Assembly (NCBI GenBank): GCA_022821085.1
Contig: JAJEEG010000006.1
Location: 1,054,001-1,118,000 of the forward strand
DNA: 64,000 nucleotides
DNA from: Candidatus Latescibacterota bacterium
GTDB lineage: Bacteria; JAAXHH01
Direction: 5' to 3'
Shown: one piece after another, positions 27,543 to 38,910 of the stretch
Layout of the letters: every line of letters starts with the position of its first letter
Position numbering within the stretch: the stretch's first letter is position 1
Notes under the pieces: model-generated
Seen by the model: only the letters and a program-made list of their open reading frames with translations
Told to the model about the DNA's origin: nothing
The model's database searches: none
Position numbers and translations under genes: made by a program

Positions 27543-28414
27543 AGCAAATAGAGAGGCTGGTTGTCGGCAGCCGCCTGGAATTCGAGCTTTACCGGGAGGA
27601 TATGGAGGAGCAGGACGGCGTGGTGTTCGCCCGGTCGACGGGTGGTTCGAGAGACGGCGACCGGGGCGGTCAAAATGGCGCGGTGCGAGGCCTCGAGACG
27701 CTGCGGGACGCCCTGAACGCGTACCTGCCCCGGCAGGCCATTTTCCTTTCACCCTACCGGGGCATGGCCGTGGATGCTGCACAACTGATTGAAAACGGCG
27801 TCGACGTGAGAACGGCCGGTCCGCTGCCTGTCCGGACGCGTAGTCCGGATGTATCCATCATGGAAACCCACCGGTCCGATCCCGGATTCAGAGCGATGCT
27901 TGAAGCGAGCCGCCACGCCGATTTCGGTGAACCGGTGTACCTTCGTCTGATCTCCTCGCCGGATGGTGGAAAGTGGGGGAAGTGGTGGTGCGTCTTCCAG
28001 TCGTGCCGCAAGGCCGCGGCGCTGCTGGATTCCCCCCTGCGCCGCGTGTACGTAGCCGCGGCGGGGACCTCGCCTCGTCTGCACGTAAGCATCACGTTGA
28101 AGACCCACCGCAATTCCACCGGTCATCTGCTGGTAGCGCCGGATAGGTCCAGACTGCAGGACGACCTGTTCCTGGTGGGAACGGGCGGTACGCTGGCGGA
28201 CGATCCCCTGCTCAATCAACCGGGCATGTACGGCAAATCGGATTATCGCATGTTGACGAGGCCCACACGGCGGTGTCTGGCCCAACTGTGGGAGAACGAG
28301 GCCCTGATCACCCTGTCCGCCGACGAACGGCGTTTCTACCATGACCTGCTCCGTGCGATCGGCGACTCGGCGCGGTCTCGGCGCGGAATCTGTCTGGAAT
28401 ACCCCACGGCTTGA
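27539..28414 (+). CDS. Divergent Gfo/Idh/MocA-like partner protein
   Basis: The 291-residue product begins at a GTG (27539-27541) preceded by GGGGAGG and overlapping the previous stop. A region around residues 115-250 resembles the C-terminal domain of Gfo/Idh/MocA oxidoreductases: SDPGFRAMLEASRHADFGEP, then LRRVYVAAAG, LHVSITLKTH and VGTGGTLADDPLL. The first 80 residues contain no recognisable Rossmann Gly-rich motif. It may form a heterodimer with the preceding protein. The tight coupling, and the transporter genes starting 55 bases on, place it in a five-gene unit (28470-32033). I do not assign an activity. Confidence 0.65.
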   Translation: MKQIERLVVGSRLEFELYREDMEEQDGVVFARSTGGSRDGDRGGQNGAVRGLETLRDALNAYLPRQAIFLSPYRGMAVDAAQLIENGVDVRTAGPLPVRTRSPDVSIMETHRSDPGFRAMLEASRHADFGEPVYLRLISSPDGGKWGKWWCVFQSCRKAAALLDSPLRRVYVAAAGTSPRLHVSITLKTHRNSTGHLLVAPDRSRLQDDLFLVGTGGTLADDPLLNQPGMYGKSDYRMLTRPTRRCLAQLWENEALITLSADERRFYHDLLRAIGDSARSRRGICLEYPTA

Positions 28415-28469
28415 CTGAACAGGACCTATGGTTGTGCGGACAAGCGCGTTTCAAGGATAAAATGCTGCC

Positions 28470-29459
28470 ATGACCGTCATTTCAACACCCGCCGCCGGCG
28501 TGGAGCCGGAAGAAACCGGCCCGGCGTCTCTGCCCTTCCTGCGGCGCATGCTGAAGCACCGCATGGTCTGCGCCGGCGGCGGCCTGGTGGCCTTCCTGGT
28601 GATCCTGGCACTGGCCGCGCCGGTCCTCACCGGACTGGGCCATCTCCACGACCCCATGCTGCAGATGCCCGACGGCCTGGACGCCGACGGCCTGCCCATC
28701 CCGCCCGGAGACCGATTCGTCCTCGGTACGGACCAGCTCGGACGGGACGTGCTGGCCCGCCTGGTGCACGGCACCCGCATCTCCCTGCTCGTCGGCATCG
28801 TGGCCATGCTCATCGCCGTTTGCGTCGGGGTGACCGTGGGCATGCTCGCGGGATACCACGGCGGCTGGGTAAACACCCTGCTCATGCGCGGGACCGACGT
28901 CATGCTGGCCATACCCGGACTGCTTCTGGCCATCGCCTTCGCCGGACTGATGGACGGAAGGGTGATCCACCTGCATCCCGGTTGGCTGGACTGGCATGGG
29001 CTGGACATAACGCTCAAGCGGGGCCTGATCAGCGTGTTCCTCGTCATCGGGCTCGTCAGTTGGACCTGGATCGCCCGGACCATCCGCAGCCAGGTACTGG
29101 TACTCAAGAACCGGGAATTCGTCACTTCCTCCCAGGCCATCGGCTGTTCCGATTTCCGCATCATGGCGCGGCATCTCCTGCCCAACGTCCTTCCCCTGAT
29201 CATCGTGCTTGGATCCCTGGCCACGGCGAATACTGTGCTGCTCGACGCCGGATTGAGCTATCTGGGGGTCGGCGTTCCGCCGCCCGCGCCTTCATGGGGG
29301 ACCATGATCGCGGAAGGCCAGGCCTATTTCATCGTCTCACCCCACCTCACCATGGCGCCCGGACTTGCCATCATGGTGGCCGTAGTGGGATTCAACCTCC
29401 TGGGGCAGGGCCTGCAGGAGTTGCTGGATCCCTACGAGAAGGAGGGGCAGGGCGTATGA
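28470..29459 (+). CDS. Peptide-type ABC permease, OppC/DppC/NikC family
   Basis: This 329-residue membrane protein contains the FVLGTDQLGRDVLARLVHG family motif, several transmembrane segments and the coupling loop VTSSQAIGCSDFRIMARHLLPN. It forms the channel with the OppB-like protein at 31113. It precedes the binding-protein gene, with a 4-base ATGA overlap at 29456-29459. Gene order (C, binding protein, B) differs from the importer at 13.6-19.7 kb. AAGGAT lies upstream of the ATG. Confidence 0.93.
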   Translation: MTVISTPAAGVEPEETGPASLPFLRRMLKHRMVCAGGGLVAFLVILALAAPVLTGLGHLHDPMLQMPDGLDADGLPIPPGDRFVLGTDQLGRDVLARLVHGTRISLLVGIVAMLIAVCVGVTVGMLAGYHGGWVNTLLMRGTDVMLAIPGLLLAIAFAGLMDGRVIHLHPGWLDWHGLDITLKRGLISVFLVIGLVSWTWIARTIRSQVLVLKNREFVTSSQAIGCSDFRIMARHLLPNVLPLIIVLGSLATANTVLLDAGLSYLGVGVPPPAPSWGTMIAEGQAYFIVSPHLTMAPGLAIMVAVVGFNLLGQGLQELLDPYEKEGQGV

Positions 29460-31081
29460 GCAATACCATCCCTTCAGTCCTGCTTCTGACTTGGGCCTGC
29501 CTGGCGATGCCGGTCCTGTCCGTTTCCTGCTCCGGGACCGCCCTTCCGGGGCGGCCGCACCCCGAAGAGAACGTCCTGCGGATCGCCGTGCCTTCGGATC
29601 CGCGATCGCTCGATCCGGCCATCGCCTACGACGTGGTGACCTGGCCGCTGGTGCGCGCTTTGTTTCACGGCCTGATCGACTATGACGACGACCTGAACCT
29701 GGTACCCTGGCATGCGCGCTCGTGGACGATCTCCGAGGATGGCCGGACCATTACCTTCAAGTTGCGCCCGGACATCCGCTTTTCGAACGGCCGGCCGTTG
29801 ACCTCCGGGGATTTCGCCTGGTCCCTCGAACGGATCCTGGATCCGGCCACCCGGTCCCCCGGGCAGGGATTCTACCGGAACATCGCCGGCGCGAAGGCGT
29901 TTCAGGACGGTTTGGCGGACCGGGTAGCGGGCCTGCGCACGCCCGATCCCGAGACACTGGTGATCGAGCTGGTCCATCCCGATCTGCCCTTCCTCTACTG
30001 CATGGCCATGCCCTTCGCGTACGCCGTACCACGGGAGGAGGTGGAGCGGCGCGGGGAGACCTTCGGGCGGCATCCCGTCGGCGCGGGACCCTTCGTGCTG
30101 GCGGACTGGCAGCGCGGAACGCGCATGCGGCTCGAGAAGAGTCCGTCCTACTACCGCGCGGACGAGATCCGGCTGGAAGCCATCGAGCTTATGGTCGGCG
30201 GAGACGAGACCCTGCACATGATGATGTTCGAACGGGGCGAGCTGGACATCGCGAGCGTCACGTCGACGGGGATACCGGACGCCGACTTCATACGGGTAAT
30301 GAAAGACCCCGTCCTACGCGATCGCGTCGCCCATCAACCCCTGAACGCCATCCAGTACCTCTCCATGAACACCGAGATGCCGCCTTTCGACCGGGTGAAC
30401 GTGCGCAGGGCGGTCAACCACGCCATCGACCGACAGCGGATCGTGCGCCTGATCAGCGATCGGGGCATCCTCGCCCGCGGCGTGCTGCCGCCCGGCATGC
30501 CGGGATTCAACGAGGAGCTCGAAGGATACGGCCACGACCCGGAAAAGGCCCGCCGACTGCTTGCGGCGGCCGGTTATCCGGATGGATTCACCACCGAACT
30601 CATGATCACGGCCCAGAGCGGTATAGATACCAAGATAGGACAGGCGGTGCAGCAGGACCTCGAGGAGGTCGGAATCACCGTGGAAATCAGGCCGGTCACC
30701 GGTCCGACGCGCATCGAAGCGACGGGCAGGCGGGGTACCGTGCCTTTCTCCACCTTCGGTTGGTACCAGGACTATCCGGATCCGAGCAATTTTCTCGACG
30801 TGTTGCTTAACGGTGATCGGATTACCGAGGTCAACAGCACCAACGTGGCGTTCTATGACAACGAATCGGTGAACACGCTGCTGAACGAGGCGTCCACCAG
30901 CACGGACCAGGGCCATCGCCTGGCACTCTACCGTGAAGCGGAGCGACTGGTGGTGGAGGACGCGCCCTGGGTATTCCTGTACTACCCGCAGATGTACCTG
31001 CTCCGGCAACCCTGGCTCAAGGGGCTGAAGCTCAATCCGGTCTGGCCCATCCGCTACGAACTGATGTGGATCGAACCATGA
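29456..31081 (+). CDS. ABC substrate-binding lipoprotein-like protein, family 5
   Basis: The 541-residue product is a SBP_bac_5-type periplasmic binding protein. Its signal peptide ends near V-S-C with Cys25 or close to it, possibly a lipoprotein although the -3 residue is not ideal. The family body follows: ILRIAVP-like opening, SLDPAIAYDVVTWPL, then WTISEDGRTITFKLRPDIRFSNG and YPDPSNFL near the C-terminus. It lies between permease genes with overlapping start. No ATPase is encoded nearby. Family members bind peptides, nickel or sugars. Confidence 0.93.
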   Translation: MSNTIPSVLLLTWACLAMPVLSVSCSGTALPGRPHPEENVLRIAVPSDPRSLDPAIAYDVVTWPLVRALFHGLIDYDDDLNLVPWHARSWTISEDGRTITFKLRPDIRFSNGRPLTSGDFAWSLERILDPATRSPGQGFYRNIAGAKAFQDGLADRVAGLRTPDPETLVIELVHPDLPFLYCMAMPFAYAVPREEVERRGETFGRHPVGAGPFVLADWQRGTRMRLEKSPSYYRADEIRLEAIELMVGGDETLHMMMFERGELDIASVTSTGIPDADFIRVMKDPVLRDRVAHQPLNAIQYLSMNTEMPPFDRVNVRRAVNHAIDRQRIVRLISDRGILARGVLPPGMPGFNEELEGYGHDPEKARRLLAAAGYPDGFTTELMITAQSGIDTKIGQAVQQDLEEVGITVEIRPVTGPTRIEATGRRGTVPFSTFGWYQDYPDPSNFLDVLLNGDRITEVNSTNVAFYDNESVNTLLNEASTSTDQGHRLALYREAERLVVEDAPWVFLYYPQMYLLRQPWLKGLKLNPVWPIRYELMWIEP

Positions 31082-31112
31082 AACACGGCCGAAACCATAG
31101 AAGGACCTCGCC

Positions 31113-32033
31113 ATGTTGAGCAGGATCCTGCGCCGCCTGGGATGGGCGGCCGTGATACTGTGGGGGACCACGGTGATCACGTTTCTGATCGTGCACGCGG
31201 TTCCGGCCGATCCGGTCCGGGTATACGCGGGGGCGAACGCGGATGCGGAGACGATCGAGCGGATCCGCACGGAAATGGGCTTCGATGATCCGCTCATCGT
31301 GCAGTACGGCCGCTACATCGGCAACCTGCTTCGGGGCGACCTCGGCACGTCCCTGGTGACGGGAGAACGGGTGCTCGACGCCCTCCTGGCGCGGTTTCCG
31401 GTAACCCTCTCCCTGGCACTGACGGCCGTATGCCTGTGGATGCTGATGAGCGTGCCGCTGGGCGTCCTCACGGCGAAGTACCGCGGCCGGGCCATCGACC
31501 GGGCGGTGCTCATCGTTTCCCTGGTCGCCATTTCCCTGCCGGTCTTCTGGCTGGCCCGCATGCTTCAGTACTACCTGGCCTACCGGACCGGCCTGTTTCC
31601 GGTGGCCGGATGGGCGGGCTGGACCCACATCATCCTGCCGGCGGCGACGCTCGCCCTGGTGATTACAGGCTACTACGCCCGGCTCGTCCACACGAACATG
31701 GTGGAGGTGCTGAACGCCGATTACGTGCGCGTAGCCCGCGCCAAGGGGATCCCCGAGTACGTCGTCCTGTTCAAGCACGGGCTGCGGAACGCCGTCATCC
31801 CGGTCATTACCGTCCTCGGCCTCGACATGGCCGCGCTCATGGGCGGCGTGGTGTTTACCGAGAACGTCTTCGCCCTGCCCGGCCTGGGCGTCCTGGCCCT
31901 GCAGTCGGTCTTCAATCTCGACGTGCCCATGATCATGGGCGTCGTGCTCTTCTCGGCCGCGATGGTGGTCTGCGCCAACATCCTGGTGGATTTCGTGTAT
32001 ATGTGGATCGATCCCAGGGTCGAGGGGATGTAG
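31113..32033 (+). CDS. Peptide-type ABC permease, OppB/DppB family
   Basis: A 306-residue membrane protein with the typical DppB/OppB N-terminal helix, an ADPVRVYAGANADAETIERIR loop, and a coupling loop containing VRVARAKGIPE. It pairs with the OppC-like protein at 28470. AAGGAC precedes the ATG. It closes a unit of five plus-strand genes, two Gfo/Idh-like and three transporter genes. An 11-bp tandem repeat follows the stop. Confidence 0.94.
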   Translation: MLSRILRRLGWAAVILWGTTVITFLIVHAVPADPVRVYAGANADAETIERIRTEMGFDDPLIVQYGRYIGNLLRGDLGTSLVTGERVLDALLARFPVTLSLALTAVCLWMLMSVPLGVLTAKYRGRAIDRAVLIVSLVAISLPVFWLARMLQYYLAYRTGLFPVAGWAGWTHIILPAATLALVITGYYARLVHTNMVEVLNADYVRVARAKGIPEYVVLFKHGLRNAVIPVITVLGLDMAALMGGVVFTENVFALPGLGVLALQSVFNLDVPMIMGVVLFSAAMVVCANILVDFVYMWIDPRVEGM

Positions 32034-32037
32034 CGTT

Positions 32038-32102
32038 CGACGGCCCGGCGACGGCCCGCGATTGCCTGGTGATGGCCTGGCGATTGCCTGGCGACGGCCC
32101 GC
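32038..32102. repeat. 11-bp tandem repeat, six units
   Basis: Six consecutive copies of a unit close to cgacggcccgg / cgattgcctgg fill the gap between the convergent OppB-like and DsbA-like genes: 32038-32048, 32049-32058 (10 bases), 32059-32069, 32070-32080, 32081-32091 and 32092-32102. Strand is arbitrary. No hairpin or known element type is recognised. Confidence 0.8.
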
Positions 32103-32139
32103 GTCGCAGGTATTAACCGTAATACCGCCCGGAGCGTAT

Positions 32140-32763
32140 TCAGGAAAGCAGGGCCGAAGTCAGCAGGTCCACCACCAGGTCTTCTTCTTCGTACCCGTAG
32201 GCCAGCCACAACTGATTGTCGTCGTGTTCCAGGATCATCGTGGGGAACTTGTCGGCGTGGAGGGACCGGCGTAGCGCGAAGTCCTCGTGGAGCAGTTCAT
32301 CGGTGCGGGCCGAGACGAGGTCCCTGGTGAAGCGCTGCATATCCAGGTTCAATTCGCCGGCAAGCTGCAAGAGGGTTTCCGCGTCCGACGGATTCCGCGC
32401 TTCGAGGTAGTAGGCCCGCTGGATGGCGTGAAACATCGCCCCGGTCCCGTTCGGCTTCTGCATCCCGGCGGCGATGGCCGCCCGGCAGGCCGGATAGGTC
32501 GATCGCCTGGGCTCGCAGTCCTTCCAGAAATCCCAGTTGAATTCCGCGCCCGTCCGTTCGGCGACCAGCCGCCACTGGGACTGCACATAGGTCCGGGTTT
32601 CCTCCGGCATGGGTTCATCCGAATCCCGGGCCAGGCCGCCCATGACGTAGCGGATGGGGATTTCTGCCGGGAGCACGCCGGAAACCGCCTCCAACACCGG
32701 ACTGAATCCCCAGCACCAGGAACACATGGGATCGGCGATGTAGTAAAGCACGTCGCGTTGCAT
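32140..32763 (-). CDS. DsbA-family thioredoxin-fold protein (FrnE-like)
   Basis: The 207-residue protein has a thioredoxin-like active site Cys14-Ser-Trp-Cys17 in ADPMCSWCWGFSP, an all-alpha insert, and a cis-proline loop, DKFPTMI. This layout fits the DsbA family, and the DPMCSWCWGF form is closest to FrnE-type cytoplasmic disulfide oxidoreductases. No signal peptide is seen, so it likely acts in the cytoplasm. It sits alone on the minus strand between two plus-strand groups, so no partner is suggested. Confidence 0.9.
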   Translation of the reverse strand: MQRDVLYYIADPMCSWCWGFSPVLEAVSGVLPAEIPIRYVMGGLARDSDEPMPEETRTYVQSQWRLVAERTGAEFNWDFWKDCEPRRSTYPACRAAIAAGMQKPNGTGAMFHAIQRAYYLEARNPSDAETLLQLAGELNLDMQRFTRDLVSARTDELLHEDFALRRSLHADKFPTMILEHDDNQLWLAYGYEEEDLVVDLLTSALLS

Positions 32764-32886
32764 GATCCACCGTCGCTTCCGTCGGTTGTGAGCATCTAAA
32801 AAACCTGTGCGAGTACCAGCACGGAACGTATTATAGTGAAGCCAGGATCACCTTATCAAGAGAAGATAACACGAGGAGATGCGCAT

Positions 32887-33975
32887 ATGTTCAACGGACT
32901 GGGCATGGACATGGGAAACCTGTCTCGTTTGTCGCGCGCCAAGACGCGGTCCATATCGCCGGAAAACACGGACGGCGGAAAGGGCCGGGGCGGCATGGCC
33001 ACGGAGGGCACCGGCGCCAATAACGCGCGGCACCTGGGGCAGGGCTGGAAGATTTCTCCATCCTTCGACATCGAAGCGGGGGAAACGCTGACGATGGCCG
33101 ATATCGAAGGTTCCGGGGCCATTCAGCATATCTGGCTGACGCCCACCGGCCACTGGCGCTTCGCCATCCTGCGGATTTACTGGGATGACGAGGAGTGTCC
33201 GTCCGTGGAATGCCCCATGGGCGATTTCTTCGCCTGCGGGTGGAGTGAATACGCCCACGTGTCCTCGCTGGCCGTGTGCGTGAATCCGGCCAGCGCGTTC
33301 AACTGTTACTGGGAGATGCCCTTTCGCAAGCGTTGCCGCATCACGCTGGAGAATATCGCCGACGAGAAGATGCGCGTTTACTATCAGATCGACTACACGC
33401 TGACCGAGGTCCCCGACGACATCGGCTACTTCCACGCGAGCTTCCGGCGGACGAACCCCGTACCGTACAAGGAAGTGTTCACCATTCTTGACGGCGTGCG
33501 GGGGCACGGCCACTACGTCGGCACCTATATGGCGTGGGGATCCAACAGCAACGGATGGTGGGGCGAGGGCGAGATCAAGTTCTACATCGACGGCGACGAC
33601 GAGTTCCCGACGATCTGCGGGACGGGCGTCGAGGACTACTTCTGCGGTTCGTACAACTTCGATATCGACGGCCGGTACGTGGAATATACCACCCCGTACG
33701 CGGGCATGCCCCAGGTCATCCGCCCCGACGGCATGTACAAGTCCCAGCAGCGGTTCGGCATGTACCGGTGGCACGTGTCGGATCCGGTGCGGTTCGAGGA
33801 GGACCTGAAGGTAACCATCCAGGCGCTGGGCTGGCGGCAACTGCTCGGCTTTACCCAGGGCGGACCATACCAGGCGCTCCAGGACGATCTCGCTTCGGTG
33901 GCCTTCTGGTACCAGACCCTGCCGAGCGCACCCTTCCCCGCGCTGCCCGACCGGGACCAGCTGGAAGTCATCTGA
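32887..33975 (+). CDS. DUF2961 / glycoside hydrolase family 172 protein
   Basis: The 362-residue product matches the DUF2961 family, now classed as GH172. Members studied so far cleave alpha-D-fructofuranosidic links or D-arabinofuranosides. Conserved text includes GEGTGA-like GTGANNARHLGQGWKISP, a GSGAIQHIWLTP strand, and CGTGVEDYFCGSYNF. No signal peptide appears at the chosen ATG (32887), which has AGGAG 8 bases upstream; an in-frame extension to 32836 adds 17 residues. Active enzymes of the family work as trimers or hexamers. It lies 56 bases before an MFS transporter, pointing to import and cleavage of a furanoside. Confidence 0.85.
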   Translation: MFNGLGMDMGNLSRLSRAKTRSISPENTDGGKGRGGMATEGTGANNARHLGQGWKISPSFDIEAGETLTMADIEGSGAIQHIWLTPTGHWRFAILRIYWDDEECPSVECPMGDFFACGWSEYAHVSSLAVCVNPASAFNCYWEMPFRKRCRITLENIADEKMRVYYQIDYTLTEVPDDIGYFHASFRRTNPVPYKEVFTILDGVRGHGHYVGTYMAWGSNSNGWWGEGEIKFYIDGDDEFPTICGTGVEDYFCGSYNFDIDGRYVEYTTPYAGMPQVIRPDGMYKSQQRFGMYRWHVSDPVRFEEDLKVTIQALGWRQLLGFTQGGPYQALQDDLASVAFWYQTLPSAPFPALPDRDQLEVI

Positions 33976-34031
33976 CCGGGAGAGGAGTTACCAGCGGCAG
34001 AACGGCATGAATACCGGGCCGCGGGAGCATA

Positions 34032-35285
34032 ATGGAACCGGAACAGCTTCAGTCGGTCCGCAGCCGGATCACCCACACCCTCTTCGTCACCCAGGCCCTC
34101 TTCGGCGCCACCCAGGTCGCGGCCTTCACGGTGGTGCCCATCCTGGCGGCGCAGTTGTCCGACAGCGAGCGCATGACGGGCGTGCCCATGACCATCGCCT
34201 TTCTCGCGCGCTCGATCAGCGCCTTCCCCTTCGGCTGGATAATGGACCGCCTGGGCCGCCGCGCCGGGCTTACGGCCGGATACCTGTCGTCCCTGATCGC
34301 CGCCGCGGCCAGTTTCCTCAGCGTGGCCGTCCATTCCTTCGCGGGATTCTGCATAGCATCCTTTTTCGCCGGCATGGCGCGCAGCTCCAGCGAGCAGGCG
34401 CGGTTCATCGGCGCGGAGATTTACCCTGAATCCGAACGGGCGCGCATCATCGGCCGTATCGTGTCCGCCGGCACCATCAGCGCTATCGGCGGCGCCATGA
34501 TGGTGGCGCCCGCGGGGATCTGGATCGCGCAATACGGTTATCCTCCCATGTCGGGCCCTTTCGTCGTCGGCGTGGGCCTGAGCCTGGCGGCGGTCCTGCT
34601 TACCCTCTTCCTGGTCCGCCCCGACCCGCTGGACCTCGCGCGGCGCATCAAACCCTCCACCGAATCGGAAATCGACGCGTCGACCACCCGTCCCGTGCGG
34701 GAGATCCTCCGCAACGTGCACGTCCGGTACGGGATCGCGGCCATGGTGATCGGCCAGTTCGTCATGACGCTGCTCATGGTGATTACGCCCCTGCACATGA
34801 GCCACCACGACCATGGCACGTGGCTGATCTCGTGGGTCATCATGGCGCACGCCATCGGCATGTTCGGCGTTTCAGGCATCACCGGGCGGCTCATCATGCG
34901 GTGGGGTCAGCACGCCATCGTGAAGTGGGGTGTGCTCATCCTCGTCGTATCCTGCGTGATCACTCCCGTTTCGCCCCGGTTCATCCCCCTGACGATCGCC
35001 CTCTTCCTCCTCGGCCTGGGGTGGAACTTCTGTTTTATCGCCGGCTCTTCCCTGCTTTCAAACGCGCTCGCGCCCCTGGAACGGGGCCGCGTGCAGGGCG
35101 TCAACGAGATGTTCATCGCGCTTTCGGCGAGTTCCGCCAGCCTGGTGACGGGATTCCTCTTCGAATCGGGCGGCATGCTGCTGCTGGCGGTGATCGGAAC
35201 GATCATTTCGGTTGGGTTGGGCTGCTGCAGCCTGGTTTATTCAAGGAAAACAGGGCAGGGGACGCTGGCGGAGGCGGCGGGGTGA
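34032..35285 (+). CDS. MFS transporter
   Basis: A 417-residue protein with about twelve transmembrane segments and the major facilitator motif GWIMDRLGRRAGL between helices 2 and 3. The two-lobe layout with a cytoplasmic loop near residue 220 is normal. It probably imports a small sugar or related solute for the GH172 enzyme 56 bases upstream. GGGAGC lies just before the ATG. A 32-bp tandem repeat begins at the stop codon. Confidence 0.9.
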   Translation: MEPEQLQSVRSRITHTLFVTQALFGATQVAAFTVVPILAAQLSDSERMTGVPMTIAFLARSISAFPFGWIMDRLGRRAGLTAGYLSSLIAAAASFLSVAVHSFAGFCIASFFAGMARSSSEQARFIGAEIYPESERARIIGRIVSAGTISAIGGAMMVAPAGIWIAQYGYPPMSGPFVVGVGLSLAAVLLTLFLVRPDPLDLARRIKPSTESEIDASTTRPVREILRNVHVRYGIAAMVIGQFVMTLLMVITPLHMSHHDHGTWLISWVIMAHAIGMFGVSGITGRLIMRWGQHAIVKWGVLILVVSCVITPVSPRFIPLTIALFLLGLGWNFCFIAGSSLLSNALAPLERGRVQGVNEMFIALSASSASLVTGFLFESGGMLLLAVIGTIISVGLGCCSLVYSRKTGQGTLAEAAG

Positions 35286-35360
35286 GGGCGGTGCGTAGAG
35301 CGGTGCCGGCCGGCTGAGTGCGGTGCTTCGAGCGGAGGCGGCCGGCTGAATGCGGCAGGC
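35286..35360. repeat. 32-bp tandem repeat, about 2.3 copies
   Basis: A 32-base unit ending in cggccggctga starts at 35286 and again at 35318 with several substitutions; a partial third copy starts at 35350. It lies in the convergent gap between the MFS gene and the FMN-dependent enzyme gene and runs up to the stop of the latter. Confidence 0.75.
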
Positions 35361-35363
35361 TCG

Positions 35364-36530
35364 CTACGCGGACTCCGGGCGGACCGGAGCGGGGATCTCG
35401 TCCACCGAGGCGCATCCCAGGTTGGCCATGTTGACTTCGAGGTCGGCCTTCAGAATCTCGAAGGCGTGATCGCCGCCCGTCTTTCCGAAGGCGCCCACAC
35501 CGTACATGAAGGCCCTGCCGAGCAGCACGAAATCAGCGCCCAGAGCGAGTGCCCGGATGATGTCCAGTCCGGTGCGCACCCCGCTGTCGAAGAGGATGCG
35601 GGCCCGACCATTGACCTGCCGGACGATGGGTGCCAGCGCGTCGATGGCGGCGAGCGTACCGTCGAACTGGCGCGCGCCGTGGTTCGAAACCTGGATGCCC
35701 TCCACACCGGCCGCTATTGCCCGCTCCGCGTCATCAGGGTGCATAATACCCTTCACGATTACCGGTCCGTCCCATAGATCGCGAACCTCACGGATATAGT
35801 CCCAGTCGAGTGTGCCGCCCAGCTCCTGGCCGACGTAACTCGCCACCTCGCCCATCTGCTTCGAATCGGCGTATTTTTCGATGGCCCTGAGCCTGGGCAG
35901 CCCGGCGAGCAGGGTCTGGATCGTCCAGGTGGGATGAATCAGCGCTTCGTACACGAATCCGGCCGTGATCCGCGGCGGCGTTTCCAGGCCCGCGCGGCTG
36001 GTCCGTTCCCTCCGGCTGCCCACGGGCACGTCCGCCGTTACCGCGAGCGTATGGAAACCGGCGTCCATCGCGCGCTTCAACAGATCATCACGTATTTCGC
36101 GTCTCCGGGGCGGATAGAGCTGAAACCAGCCCATGTCGCCGACGAGCGGTCCGACCGTCTCGGGCGCCTGCGTGGCCACTGTGCTCAGGCAGTAAGGGAA
36201 GCGGTACTTCGCGGCCGTGGCGGCGAGGATTAGCTCCGCCCGCGGCCACATGAGTCCGGTGAGTCCCACGGGCGCCATGCCGAAGGGTACGCTGTAGGTC
36301 CGGCCGAACAGCGTCGTGGTCAGATCGGGTTTCAGTTCGCCCTTCATGAAAACCGGGGCGAGCGTGACCTCCGCCATGCGTTCCAGGTTCCTGGCCACCG
36401 CGCGCTCATCCCCCGTGCCGCAGTCGAGGTACTCCCACGCGATGTGCGGCAGCCTTTTGCGCGTCCGCCTCCGAAGGTCGCTCACCGCGGGGTAGCGTTG
36501 CAGCCGCCGTTTGAATCGCTTTTCCGTCAT
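35364..36530 (-). CDS. FMN-dependent alpha-hydroxy-acid dehydrogenase
   Basis: The 388-residue product belongs to the L-lactate dehydrogenase/glycolate oxidase family of FMN enzymes. Conserved blocks are the start EYLDCGTGDERA, AVTADVPVGSRRERTSR, VVKGIMHPDD-like IVKGIMHPDDAER, the catalytic SNHGARQFDGT and the FMN phosphate-binding DSGVRTGLDIIRALALGAD. It oxidises a 2-hydroxyacid to the keto acid; electrons go to quinone or oxygen. The ATG at 36528-36530 has GAAGAGG immediately before it, a poor spacing. It is divergent from the M3 peptidase. Confidence 0.93.
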   Translation of the reverse strand: MTEKRFKRRLQRYPAVSDLRRRTRKRLPHIAWEYLDCGTGDERAVARNLERMAEVTLAPVFMKGELKPDLTTTLFGRTYSVPFGMAPVGLTGLMWPRAELILAATAAKYRFPYCLSTVATQAPETVGPLVGDMGWFQLYPPRRREIRDDLLKRAMDAGFHTLAVTADVPVGSRRERTSRAGLETPPRITAGFVYEALIHPTWTIQTLLAGLPRLRAIEKYADSKQMGEVASYVGQELGGTLDWDYIREVRDLWDGPVIVKGIMHPDDAERAIAAGVEGIQVSNHGARQFDGTLAAIDALAPIVRQVNGRARILFDSGVRTGLDIIRALALGADFVLLGRAFMYGVGAFGKTGGDHAFEILKADLEVNMANLGCASVDEIPAPVRPESA

Positions 36531-36675
36531 CCTCTTCGTTCCGATCCGGCAGGAAATGATCGGTTGATTTAGACCGTGGCACTACGTAATTTGCTACGGT
36601 TCCCGCGCCTCGAATTTTCCGGCGCGGATCGTACCCCAAGATAAACGTACGCAACAAAAAGGCAAGGCGATCAGA

Positions 36676-38838
<2,163 letters not shown>

Positions 38839-38910
38839 TGTAAACGGGCGCGCAGGCCGGTTCCGGAGCGGATTCGGTTCAGTGACGATCCCCGCCGGCG
38901 GGTATTCTCC

